DNA from: Stagonosporopsis chrysanthemi
Taxonomy: Eukaryota; Ascomycota; Dothideomycetes; Pleosporales; Didymellaceae
NCBI GenBank assembly: GCA_022560025.1
Contig: JAFISE010000029.1
Span: 62,001 to 126,000, forward strand
Reading direction: 5' to 3'
DNA: 64,000 nt
Shown here: one piece after another, positions 45,124-55,081 of the stretch
Layout: each line of letters opens with the position of its first letter
How positions within the stretch are numbered: the stretch's first letter is position 1
Made by a program: the position numbers and the translations under genes
Notes under the pieces: generated by a model
Databases searched by the model: none
The model's input: only the letters and a program-made list of their open reading frames with translations
Told to the model about the DNA's origin: nothing

Positions 45124-45450
45124 CTTTAAGAGGAGGAGTAGACCTTAGTAGGAGGAAGAGATGATGCTACTTGTTCAAGTCCTATAGAAATTTTCTCTAC
45201 AGGGTTTACTCTAAAGAGGTACAAGGCATATACACTGTAAAAACTAGAGGATTACACTATAGAAGGAAGACAGTGTATGACTAAATTCTAACAAGGTACA
45301 ATACTAGAGGGGGATTTACAACTAGCAGTGGCTTCCCCCTATAGCTATGCTACACCTTAAATAGCCTATGTTATATAGGGTACAAGGTAGTAGCACACTG
45401 AGATAGAAAACTGTGCTCAGAGAAAGTTAGGGGTTGCAGCCTCTGTCTCC
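45124..45450. mobile_element. AT-rich, CpG-free relic of a repeat element
   Basis: About 325 bp without a single CpG, with about 40 TpA, inside a genome where CpG is common. That is the mark of C-to-T decay as left by RIP or methylation in fungal repeats. It holds an inverted repeat ATACACTGT (45230-45238) / ACAGTGTAT (45270-45278) and three GGTACAA motifs. There is no open frame. It lies just behind the tRNA-like sequence, so the two may be head and body of one SINE, or a solo LTR near a Pol III target. No terminal repeats or target duplication could be fixed. Confidence 0.45.
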
Positions 45451-45834
45451 CTCGCTTCTTCACACATCATCTATACCCCACGGGAGGTCTGCATAATTAG
45501 AAGCTCGCCGTGCGACGTCAATCCAAATCCAAACCAAACCAACCACCTTTCGCTACTGTGATTAGACAGCTTGCGTGGATATGGAAGGCTTTAGTGGGTA
45601 GTGGTGAATGCACGACGACAAAACGCTTGTTTTGCGTTTGCTACTTGCTGATTCTTTGTTTGTTTGCTCGTCCTCCTTCCATCGTTGTACACATCCACAC
45701 CCACAATCGAAAATCAACTCAATCCTGAAGGCAACCGAGACACACGGCGCTTGCCGGCTGCCAGCTCGATTACCGTAAGTTAATGCCTCTCCTAACACAC
45801 CGTTACTCGCTGACTGCACCCCATGGCCAGCGTC

Positions 45835-47340
45835 ATGACAACGCCAAATCTTGAAGGCGACTGCAATGTTGCAACACCCCACAATGCGCCCTTCCCTACA
45901 ACCTGTCCTGAGCCTCTTGGCTTCTTCCACCTCCCAAACGAACTCTTGGACGCGATCGTAGTGTTCCTGGACCGACCTTCTCTATGCGCACTTGCCTCGA
46001 CTTGCAGGGCAACGAAATTGTCGGCCTCCCAAGCCTTGTACGCAACATACACCAACCGTGATGCTCCATCGAAATCGCCCTTTCACTTGTTCTTGCGAAC
46101 ACTGTGTGAAAGCTCTGAGCTACCAGCAATGGTGAAAGAGCTGGACATCCGAGGTTGGCGATCTGAGTTCGAAGTTGCGACAGGTCTTGAATGGGCAGGT
46201 GTCACTGAGACCAGACAAGATCAGCTTCGCACAAGCCGCTCTGGTCCTGTCTTTGTATCAACAGGCATATCAGTCAATTCCCGAACCAAGCCGCTCAAGC
46301 TCTTCGAAGAGACCGCTGTGAAGATCGGTATCCTCCCGAATAATGATGCCACGACTGTTCCTCGACTGAAGAAGACCGTAATGGCTGGGTCCTTGCTGAA
46401 GAAGGATGAGGATTTCCTGCGACTGTTACGACATGGAGTAGAGGATGCACAAGTGATATTGATGCTCGCTTTGCTGCCCAACCTCAAAAAGCTCCACATT
46501 GACGGCATGTCAATCTATTCGACTCTCGACTGGCACTATTTCCTTCGGAACTGTAATACCGCTCTAAGGAGTCTTCGCGAACTGGGCATCCTTAGTGGCT
46601 CTTCACCTTCAAGGTGCACATCGCATAGTACAACTCTGGGCTTCTTGGATTACACCCCGGACCTCGAACGCTTGCGCCTGTCTTGTGTCAACGTCGAGAG
46701 GTCCCGCCTGGTCAAGCAGCCCCTATCGAACAAGAGGCTTCGAGACTTCGAAGCCATAGAATGTCAGATCGACCTTCAAATGTTCCAGAGCCTGCTATCT
46801 GGCCAAAGACTCACGAGTTTTAGCTACGTGTCGGCTCTGGGAGATCTCACAGAGGATCAGAAGGTCAAATGTACCGAAGACACCATCGTTGAGTGTCTGG
46901 AGGACTCACAGCAATCTCTGCAAAGACTTTCTCTTTACCCAACTCGACCGAGTAAATCACCTCAGATCTCATACTTCGACAAACTTACAGCCCTCGAGAT
47001 GCCGTTCAGGCACGGTTTCCTGGATTGTATGAGTGAGCTAGATCCAGAGAACATCGCCAGCATGCTTCGTAAGCGTATACCGAGAAGCCTGTCGACCCTA
47101 ACTCTTCGCTACGTTTTACCGTCTTGTGACGTTCCAGTCACCATGGCAGTCCTGTCAGACCTCAAGATCCAGGGCGTATTCCCACAGCTTGAGACCATTC
47201 GACTCAACTTCTGCCCTTACTCAAGAGATGCACGGTTCCCTCCTGTGCGTTATGGTAATCTCGGATCGGACGCTGTCAAGCTGTTCGGTACGGCCCTTGA
47301 GGAGGCAGGCTTGCAGCTTGAGACTGCACAGACCGATTAG
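45835..47340 (+). CDS. F-box protein
   Basis: Single coding exon, 501 aa from ATG 45835 (MTTPNLEGD). An ATG at 45823 would add four residues. However, a good intron (45775 GTAAGT, CTAAC branch, 45830 CCAG) spans that first ATG, so it probably lies in a 5'-leader intron. The F-box is at about residues 28-70: LGFFHLPNELLDAIVVFLDR, then LCALASTCRATKLSASQALY. The rest has LRR-like spacing (LMLALLPNLKKLHIDGMS, LERLRLSCVNVER, LSTLTLRYVLP). It probably serves as a substrate receptor for an SCF ubiquitin ligase; F-box genes of this type are numerous and fast-evolving in filamentous fungi. No membrane segment or signal. Confidence 0.85.
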   Translation: MTTPNLEGDCNVATPHNAPFPTTCPEPLGFFHLPNELLDAIVVFLDRPSLCALASTCRATKLSASQALYATYTNRDAPSKSPFHLFLRTLCESSELPAMVKELDIRGWRSEFEVATGLEWAGVTETRQDQLRTSRSGPVFVSTGISVNSRTKPLKLFEETAVKIGILPNNDATTVPRLKKTVMAGSLLKKDEDFLRLLRHGVEDAQVILMLALLPNLKKLHIDGMSIYSTLDWHYFLRNCNTALRSLRELGILSGSSPSRCTSHSTTLGFLDYTPDLERLRLSCVNVERSRLVKQPLSNKRLRDFEAIECQIDLQMFQSLLSGQRLTSFSYVSALGDLTEDQKVKCTEDTIVECLEDSQQSLQRLSLYPTRPSKSPQISYFDKLTALEMPFRHGFLDCMSELDPENIASMLRKRIPRSLSTLTLRYVLPSCDVPVTMAVLSDLKIQGVFPQLETIRLNFCPYSRDARFPPVRYGNLGSDAVKLFGTALEEAGLQLETAQTD

Positions 47341-48262
47341 ATCAATCGCTTTCGACTGACAGTCGGCGATCAAGTTAAGGCAGGTAAGCGATCGGTAGGA
47401 GCCCACAAAAGGTCGAGGTGTGTTATGGTTGGATCTGAGCAAGGGCAGATTCCGATGAAGCGAAGTCACAATTTGGAGAAAGAACGAGCGGCATTACAGC
47501 TAGTTAACAGACCTGTAGCTGCAATTTAAGAGCTTGAGAAGTGATACATTTGGTCAACTCTGCTGTACAGCCAGTAGCGATTACTCGCTTGTGGTCTCAG
47601 TTAGTTCATCTCCACCAGCACTCCATTGTGCCATGTGGCTGCTCGAAAGCTTCTGGGGGCGGTATCTGGAATCAACCCTTCCCTTGCATGTTCCGTGGAT
47701 TTGTCCGTTGTGGTGTCCGTGTATGCGGGGAGAGTTAGGCACACCGCCAATTGTTTGGAACCTCCTTTTGCCTTTCTTCTGACTCAAATTGGCAGCTTTG
47801 ACTGGAGGCCCTAGGTCTAGGGATGCTGGTGCTTGGCTTAGGGCTCGTTGCAGACCTCAAGAGGCGAGGGGGCCAGCCAGCCTCACCACGGTATGGCCAC
47901 TCTTGACCGCAGCCTTCCCAGACATAGCTTACCCTCAATCTGGCTTTATGGTAATGATAAAGTATGTACAGTTTTCGACCACTCTCACCTTCTAAACCGC
48001 TTGGAGTCTTTGTCTTCACCCTGTGACCGTTACCTATGCGAGCATGAAGGCGGCTGCAAGGCATTGTGAAATATTGGGGGAATGCACCGTGCACGTCAGC
48101 ATTTGCCTGGATCTGGCATCAACACCGGAAGGCTGAGCCAAGCGTAATGAATGAGATTGGGCCTTGGACTCACAGCTTCGCCATTTGCGCAATGGGTGTC
48201 TGATCCTTATACTTTCTTGTTTTGTTACTCGCCTCTGCAGTACTGTCCTCTCTGATATCGCT
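47341..48262. other. Intergenic, no gene seen
   Basis: 922 bp between the F-box gene and the GPI-protein gene on the same strand. Only short frames without domains. Confidence 0.45.
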
Positions 48263-49699
48263 ATGACCACCCTACGAGCGATTCGACTTTTAGCATTCGT
48301 CGGATACGGTTCCGCTTTGGTAGCCCGCGATGACGGTATGTATACAGGACTGCGATTGCACGATCAAGACTTCCCGTCAGCAGAATGTACTGATCGATGC
48401 GCCACAGCACAGATGAACTTGACTACCGTGACATATGAAGCCAAAGCTGTTGACATAGGCGCCGCACAGTCGTCGACTATCGTCTCTGAGACCAGCTCCA
48501 CAGGGGGACCCAAACTTCATGGACAAGATATTGCACACGGGTGGGATTTCAGTGCCATTGAAAGTGAGAGCAGAGTTCGTCTCGAACCTACAGCCACAGG
48601 TTTCGATGTCGCAAGGCCTACGGCCACAACAGGCCGAGAATCAAGAGCGTCGGCCGGGACTATCAGTATCCGCACTGCGACTGGAAACCTCCTAATAACC
48701 GAAACCGATATCGAAAACTCCTTACCATCCGTACATTGGGAAGACTCAGCCTTCGGGTGGGAAGATGCAACGTCAACTGTGCATAACGAACGTCCTGGGC
48801 CGGACTGGACGACGGCAATTTCTTCAGAACTGGCACACTTCGAGAGTTCAGCCGATGCGTGGGAAAGGACTCGAGATCAAGATTCAGCCGGACTCAGCAA
48901 GTCCAGGTATATACTAGTACAAGTGACAGATGACCCTTGGACGAGAGATGTTGGATCACCAAAGATGACTGGCCCCGGGAGCCCGGTTGACCGTCAACCG
49001 CAAGTCACGACAGTTCCCAGTAAAACTACCACAGACTTCCCACCGCCGGCTCCTGTCACGTATGACGGCATAACCATTCAGCCCACTGTTATAACACGCA
49101 GACCAACTGTGACTGCGTCCGACGGGGCAGTGATAACGACCGACCAGGTCCAGTTCCAAATTGCCATTGGATCTTTGACGCTCACTATCGGCAAGCCGGT
49201 CACTGTCAATAGTATTGTAGTCAGTCTCACGACCGACGCAGCTGGCTCAACCGTGCTCTATGCAGGTGACCTGACGATTATACTACCTGAGCCCACTGCA
49301 GGAGATGTGCGTATAGTCGCAGAAGACACCCCTTGCCGGCTTAGCATCACGACATCCGTCACAGGCGGTACAACTAAGTTTCTCCTCACAGTACAAACCC
49401 TGGCTCCCAATCAGCCCGTGACCGTCGGTGATACACCAATCTCCGTGAGTTTTGATGGTGATAAAACCGTACTTTATGTGGGTGATAGGACGACTACCTT
49501 GTCCACTGTGGGCGCAGACTTACAAACTATCATGGAATTGGCCAGTATCAGCGTAAAGACACAAGAAACCGATACTGGTAGTGGTTCGATAAGTGTAGAG
49601 CCCTCGAGCGCACGATCGGGCTCGTCGCAGAGTTGGAACGTGGATATCGCTATTGCATTCTACTTTATGGGCATGGCATTTTTAATTTTGACGGCTTAA
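48263..49699 (+). CDS. Secreted, probably GPI-anchored Ser/Thr-rich protein
   Basis: 478 aa from ATG 48263 (MTTLRAIRLLAFVGYGSALVA, signal peptide followed by ARDD). The frame is open 33 codons further up, but only the internal ATG gives a clean signal. Thr/Ser-rich throughout with imperfect WD/WE units (HGWDF, FGWED, DAWER). The C-terminal half has beta-rich, repeated stretches: QFQIAIGSLTLTIGKPVTVN, VVSLTTDAAGSTVLYAGDLT, ISVSFDGDKTVLYVGDRTTT. The end is a small Ser/Gly block (SSARSGSSQS) and a hydrophobic tail (WNVDIAIAFYFMGMAFLILT), the usual GPI-attachment signal. No enzyme motif. It is likely a cell-wall or surface protein; function unknown. Confidence 0.8.
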   Translation: MTTLRAIRLLAFVGYGSALVARDDGMYTGLRLHDQDFPSAECTDRCATAQMNLTTVTYEAKAVDIGAAQSSTIVSETSSTGGPKLHGQDIAHGWDFSAIESESRVRLEPTATGFDVARPTATTGRESRASAGTISIRTATGNLLITETDIENSLPSVHWEDSAFGWEDATSTVHNERPGPDWTTAISSELAHFESSADAWERTRDQDSAGLSKSRYILVQVTDDPWTRDVGSPKMTGPGSPVDRQPQVTTVPSKTTTDFPPPAPVTYDGITIQPTVITRRPTVTASDGAVITTDQVQFQIAIGSLTLTIGKPVTVNSIVVSLTTDAAGSTVLYAGDLTIILPEPTAGDVRIVAEDTPCRLSITTSVTGGTTKFLLTVQTLAPNQPVTVGDTPISVSFDGDKTVLYVGDRTTTLSTVGADLQTIMELASISVKTQETDTGSGSISVEPSSARSGSSQSWNVDIAIAFYFMGMAFLILTA

Positions 49700-49941
49700 G
49701 TTCATCATGGGACGCTGGTTTGATGACAATAATACATTGGTGGCGATCAAGACTGGCCTGGAGGTCAAATGGATAGCATATTTGAAAGAGCCAAGTTAGC
49801 ATAAGGATATATACAAGAACCACATGAAAGTGACAGAAGGCAGAAGACCAAGAGAAGAGAACGCGAATACGAAAATTCAAAAGAGAAGAACGACATGAAG
49901 CAGACGAACAAAAAGAAGGAGCCAGAGACTGCTCTTCTTGT

Positions 49942-50535
49942 CTAGGCATAATCTTCTACGACGGCCCGGCCAGCGATGCTCCTCTTCAGCGGGGCTTCGT
50001 CGCTGCATACCTTCATATAAAGGTCCATACCGGTGCCCTTCCCAGGACACGTGAACACCGGCTCCTCAAGACCCAGCTTTTGCAACGGAAGATCAACATA
50101 ATAAGCCTGTGTCGGACAGTAGCTCCCAGCAGCGCAGTTCGCCTTCCCACACGCTTGCTCAGGGCTGTCCATCGCGAGCCCTCTGTCATGACCAGGACAG
50201 TCATTGGCGCTTCCGCCCTTTGCACAGTCGACAAAAGATATGTCGTACCAGAGATCGCCGTTGGCAAGGCTGTACTCGAATTGGGTGTGCGCGCCGCCAA
50301 CGAGCTGGTTCGACTTGCTGATTTTCAACGAGGAGCCGCAGCCATTACATGCGCTGCGGAAGGGCTCAGAGTATTTTGTGCGAGCTGGTATGTGGATTGG
50401 GCCGGAGTCGTAGCCTTGATCCACGCTCCAGAGCCAGATGTCGTAGGGACAGCGGTTACTGATGACTGCGTTGCCCATTGCGGTGGCAAGACCGGCTTGC
50501 GTTGCTGCAGCGAGAAGCAGGATTTTGGAAAGCAT
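49942..50535 (-). CDS. Secreted BYS1/thaumatin-like protein
   Basis: Intronless, 197 aa. Signal peptide MLSKILLLAAATQAGLATA, then the BYS1-domain start GNAVISNRCPYDIWLWSVDQ. The pattern of Cys (CPYD, SACNGCGSS, DCAKGG, DCPGHD, ACGKANC) and the phrases IHIPARTKYSEPF and TQFEYSLANGDLWYDISFVD match the antigenic thaumatin-like/BYS1 family of ascomycetes, named after the Blastomyces yeast-phase-specific protein. These are small secreted proteins, often seen as antigens or candidate effectors; biochemical role unsettled. It is convergent with the GPI-protein gene (242 bp between stops). Confidence 0.9.
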   Translation of the reverse strand: MLSKILLLAAATQAGLATAMGNAVISNRCPYDIWLWSVDQGYDSGPIHIPARTKYSEPFRSACNGCGSSLKISKSNQLVGGAHTQFEYSLANGDLWYDISFVDCAKGGSANDCPGHDRGLAMDSPEQACGKANCAAGSYCPTQAYYVDLPLQKLGLEEPVFTCPGKGTGMDLYMKVCSDEAPLKRSIAGRAVVEDYA

Positions 50536-53500
50536 TGTGAATGAATGCTTAAAATGAGTGTGGTGAAGGAGTATGGTGGCTGCGATATCTGGAACGACTG
50601 TGTGAAGTAGATGTCTCGTTGGGCAATTGATGAATTTATGTTACTCAACAAAGATTCGCAGTCGAGGATAATACCAATTAAGTAGACAAACGATAACGAA
50701 GGAATCGAAACTCGAGGGTCAAAGAGTGGGTGTAGTTGTCAAAGAATCAGTAACTACTCGGCGAGACTGGAAGACGACATACCATACTCTTTCAGTTAGC
50801 CTCGGAAGACAATGAATGTATTTTGGGAAAGCCTTGGAGGAAGCCTGCAGCTCGGGTTCTCACAAGGAAAAAGAGTAAGACAAGTTGTCTTTGTTCGACT
50901 TGTTGCAGATCTCCGCTGGAGAGCAGTGTCGAGGCCCACAAACTCACAGGTCTGGCATTTCGTTGGATGGGCAAATCGTGTAGGGCATCCTGCTGATAAC
51001 TCCGAAACGAGTACCGGGTAGTTGGGCGTGATATAATGTAATATTGCGGAGGTCTACGTACCTGTAGCTCCGCGTGCAAGCCGTGGCAGAGAAATACGGC
51101 CGCTGTGGCTCTGTGGCGTCGGGCTGCTACATTGGTCTTTTGGTAGAGTATTCTTAAGCATGTATTCCTAAAAAAAAATACTGAAAGCCAATAGTTCGGT
51201 GCGAGCGGAGAGAACCACAATTTGCATTGGGGTCGATAAGCTGAACACAAGCATCAGGAACTACAGATGCTCACGCTGGTGTCTGTGAGTTCCGAGCATC
51301 GCAAAGCTCCGAAACGGAAGTCACCTACCCAATGGTCGATATAACAGAGCAGAAACGACGTGATAGTCACGAGGGTGTAATAAGAGGCATCGTTTCGCCA
51401 GCGCATGGGTCAAATCAATGATACCGCAGGCAGTGAGACCTGCATGTCTAGAACTTCAGCGTGGCCCTGGAGTTTTCGTGAAGCACACCACTCGCGACTC
51501 TAGCCTCCAATCACCATCCTAAAGGCATGAGCTGATATGTCGACTTGAAACATTCGGTGTAACGAAAACTCGAATTGACTTGGTGTTGAGTGAAGGCTCT
51601 CATGTCGATGATGATGATGTTGAAATGCCAGCATGAGGAATGCTCGCTGGTTCGAGCGCCAAGACGCCTTCCCCAAAGCAGCGCAGAGAGGACCTGAACT
51701 CGAGCGACGATTTCATCTCATCCAACACATCTAGCATCTAGCGGTCTATCTCAGGCACATGATCGATCAAAGAGCTCAACTAGTAATATAGCGTATCGAC
51801 GATGGTGGGACAAGACACCTTGACGCGCGCGTATTGTCCGCAGATGCCCCCACTTACAAATGAGTAACTCAATACGAACGAAGTCTCTTTGAAAAGACTA
51901 AAGCGCTACCGAAGACATCACTTCGTGCCGCTGACGACCATGCAATCTCTCTCTTGTCCTGGGCCGGCTGAGGAAGGGTCCACCCACAGCCAACAGCTTG
52001 CCTCCCTTCCAGTACGTGTTGTAGATGCCTAGATTCGGGTTGCAAATGCCGGATTCATCTAGGCCATCCAGAGCCTTCTTAATGTGACGTGGAGAGTGAC
52101 AGATGGAGAAGTCAGCGACTCAAAGTCATCCGCATGCATGACCTACTGCAGCCTCCGGCGAAGTATCGTCATGATGCAGACTCGACGCGCGTATAGCATA
52201 TTGTGGGAAGGCTCTACGTGCAACAAGCGAGTCGTTGCGGCCGTCCACCACTACCGCGCGAAGGCGACGAGTCCAGCCGGAAGTACTTACTGTAACAAAC
52301 AAACGGTCAAAAGATTAAGCTGAACGTCGGTCATCGGTAGGCGTTACCAAGCTTTAAGGATGCATTACTGCAGGTCCTATCTAACCGATAGGATTCTTAT
52401 CCTCCGCACTTATTACCAGTCCAGCGTTTTGATCCACGGTCGATCACCGACGAGATGATCGTGCTCATATGAGTGCTGGAGATACATGAGTCGAGACACA
52501 AGAAGGTGACCTAGGTTCTGCTGGTTTGAGAGAGCAGCCTTGTGGGAGCGTCCGTAAGGTTGCAAACTTTTTCGAGAGTGGTCAACAAAGTGCACGCAGT
52601 ACGAAAAGTCGACATGCGAGAATAATCTCATTGGCTGATCGACAGGGCCGTCAATTGCAAAGCGCTCAACATGAATGCAATCCTTCCGACGACGATGCGG
52701 CCCGCCCACAGCCGTGACGCGCAACCCTCCTGCCGTGCACTCACCATCGAAATAGACCAGGACCACTCAGCAGACTCTGAAGCTCGAATGAGGTTGCCTT
52801 GTTGCCTCAGGTGCGGCTGGAACACGGTGCTTCATCTTGCAGGAGATGAAGTCGAAGTGAAAACAAGGTTGTTGGCAAGATTAGATTTGTGTGGGAGTCC
52901 TTGCAACACCCCTCAATATCGACAAATCATTAGTCGCCGCATCCTAGACTTCACAGGTCGAGAGATGACGTATTTTACAGACGTTGGGTATGTCTGTCAG
53001 ATCTTCAGTAATCCTCGGCAGTCCGTCGCACAGTACAGGTTGGCTCTCCGTAAGCGACAGCTGCCACACCACGTGTGGCTTTATCGCTTGGAATGTGGTG
53101 ACACAACGGCTCGCTCAGCAGAGTCTCATGAAGCGCTGCGGTGTCGTTTCGTGTTTCCTGTTGTCCATTGCTTAGTCCGGAGTCCATGCACACAGACTGC
53201 CGCCGCGAGACCTCTCCCATCTTCCCCGGCCGGCGTTACCAACGGGATCTCCAGTCCTCGAAGTTCGTTGTTTCATAGAGAACGTCGTCCCGTGTGCTAT
53301 CCCATCGCGGATCCACCTGTAGAGGCTCGATCTTGAGTCTCGAACTTCTTTGGTATTTCCGCACAGACTTTAGAATCATCTCCGCCACCTGCCGCGCCCG
53401 ACGAGCCACAGGTGTTGAATGTCCACTCTGAAACTAAGAGTTGCTGAGTCGACGTGTTGTGCACGTTTGCAACAGGCGGTCATCAACGGATTGAGATGCC

Positions 53501-54283
53501 ACGTTAGCCATCAACTTGAAACGCAGCCCTGTCCGAACCACGAAAGTCCCATCAGCAGCCAATGAGGGATTTGCAAACAAGTTCGAATTTCAAAAGGACT
53601 TTCCTTCTTTAGGTTAGCGGCTCGTCTAGACTTCCTGAACCGCGCGTTTTGTGAACGACTTTGTGCAATTACCCCTGCGCAAGCCCATGATCGCCTGTGG
53701 CTTACCCCTGATGCCCGTCAGGTCCGGCTTTGTCAACGAGGCAACAAATCGAAGCGCCCGACACAACGTAGGAACGCACGATGTCGTTGTTGCGCTGGAC
53801 TTGTCTGACAATCTGATGTATCAGCATCTACAGGGAGTCCGATCAGACAAAGAAGTCCACTCTAAAACAATGGGTGTGGTCAAGCGCACGACAAGGCCGA
53901 TGACAACGAACGAAATGAAAGGACCCAATCCGGTTACCACGGACTTGGTGGGGCCACACAATTCGGCTCAAGGGTATCAGGGCCAGGCACAGAGGCATCT
54001 GCGGAGACCGGGGCGTGGCGCTCGCATTCATCTCGCGCAAGCGCGGCACGGCCTTAGTGCGATGTGCGTATAAAGTATGTGATCCCTCCCGCCATAACTT
54101 ATAGATCCAGGTCTGCGACTTCCAGGTTATCGACGAATACACTCATTCCAGTCACTCTTTGACACCACGTTCACTACGCCCTTCGGCAACACGTTCACTC
54201 AAACAACAACTCAAGCACCCACTCCGTCCAACCGACAAATCAACCCAGTCACCGTACTATCAACCTCAACCAACACTATCAAA
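50536..54283. other. 3.7-kb gene-poor stretch
   Basis: Upstream DNA of the BYS1-type gene and of the CAP-like gene. From 51251 to 52083 I see no open frame of even 60 codons. Overlapping frames at 52413-52766 (-) and 52671-53336 (+, 221 codons) have odd composition and no domain. The last 140 bp (CA-rich: ACCAACACTATCAAA) look like the leader of the CAP-like gene. No tandem repeats or terminal repeats found. Confidence 0.4.
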
Positions 54284-55081
54284 ATGCGCGCCACCACTGC
54301 CATCCTCGCCCTTGCCGGCTCTGCTCTTGCCGTTCCCCACTACAACAAGCCCGCCCAGTACAAGGAGGTACAGAACGTTCACATCGTTTACGAGACTGTC
54401 GTTCACACTGTCTACCACACCGAGGGCGGTTACAAGCCTGCTAAGCCTACCAAGGTTCACACTCCTACACCCGAGGCTCCGGCTGTGACCACCACCATTG
54501 TCTACGAGCAGAACACTCCACCCCCTGCCCCTGCCCCTACCAGCGAGGTCGTTGAGTACTCTGAGGCTCCCGCTCCTGCTCCCCCTGCCCCTGCCCCTAC
54601 CAGCGAGGTCGTTGAGTACTCTGAGGCTCCCGCTCCTGCTCCCGCTCCCACCAGCACCAAGGAAGCTGCTACCTCTGCCGCTCCTGCTCCTTCCGCAGCC
54701 CCTGCCTCTGGCTACCAGGGCGTTGTCGACACATGGCGTGCCAAGTTGGGCCTGAAGCCCCTCGTCAACGATGCTAAGCTCGAGTCCAACGCCATGGACA
54801 CCGTCGTCTCTTCCAACGGCCAGATGATCCACAAGCTCAACCCCGGCTCTTTCGGCCAGGTCCTTGCCCCCGGCAACGCTGACGACTTCGAGCACGTCTT
54901 CGTCGGTGGATGGCTCTGCGAGATCCCTACTCTTCCCGGTCTTGACGGTGTCTGCTCCAGCGCCTCTGACGGCTGGGCCTACAACGGCCAGACTGGTCAC
55001 GCTGAGATCCTCACCGCTGACAGCTACTCCAAGATCGGTTGCGCTCTGCACGCCGGCATCTGGTGCTGCGACGTCGCGTAA
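54284..55081 (+). CDS. Secreted CAP/SCP-like protein with Pro/Ala-rich linker
   Basis: Intronless, 265 aa. Signal peptide MRATTAILALAGSALA, a short VQNVHIVYETVVHTVYH segment, then a Pro/Ala/Thr-rich linker with an exact 20-residue repeat (PAPAPTSEVVEYSEAPAPAP twice), and a globular C-terminal domain of about 120 aa. The domain starts GYQGVVDTWRAKLGLKPLV and has HKLNPGSFGQVLAPG, FVGGWLCEIPTLPGLDGVC, GQTGHAEIL and KIGCALHAGIWCCD, with five Cys. It resembles fungal secreted proteins annotated with the CAP/SCP fold, but the usual GHYTQ motif is missing, so the fold call is tentative. The leader and strong C-ending codon bias suggest high expression. Confidence 0.8.
   Translation: MRATTAILALAGSALAVPHYNKPAQYKEVQNVHIVYETVVHTVYHTEGGYKPAKPTKVHTPTPEAPAVTTTIVYEQNTPPPAPAPTSEVVEYSEAPAPAPPAPAPTSEVVEYSEAPAPAPAPTSTKEAATSAAPAPSAAPASGYQGVVDTWRAKLGLKPLVNDAKLESNAMDTVVSSNGQMIHKLNPGSFGQVLAPGNADDFEHVFVGGWLCEIPTLPGLDGVCSSASDGWAYNGQTGHAEILTADSYSKIGCALHAGIWCCDVA
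54525..54644 (+). repeat. Two perfect 60-bp tandem units in coding sequence
   Basis: CCTGCCCCTGCCCCTACCAG to CTCCCGCTCCTGCTCCC is repeated with a period of exactly 60 bp inside the linker of the CAP-like protein, with no base change over nearly the full unit. It is recent or kept uniform by conversion. Confidence 0.9.

Noticed and set aside
51640..51670. B-box-like GGTTCGAGCGCC
   Set aside because: No A box upstream at the right distance and no stems.
52671..53336. 221-codon plus-strand frame in the gene-poor stretch
   Set aside because: Odd, Arg/Cys/Ser-rich composition and an overlapping opposite frame; no family recognised.
54266..55051. 261-codon minus-strand frame antisense to the CAP-like gene
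   Set aside because: Shadow of a strongly codon-biased gene; its Gly/Arg/Ser repeats come from the Pro/Ala linker read backwards.
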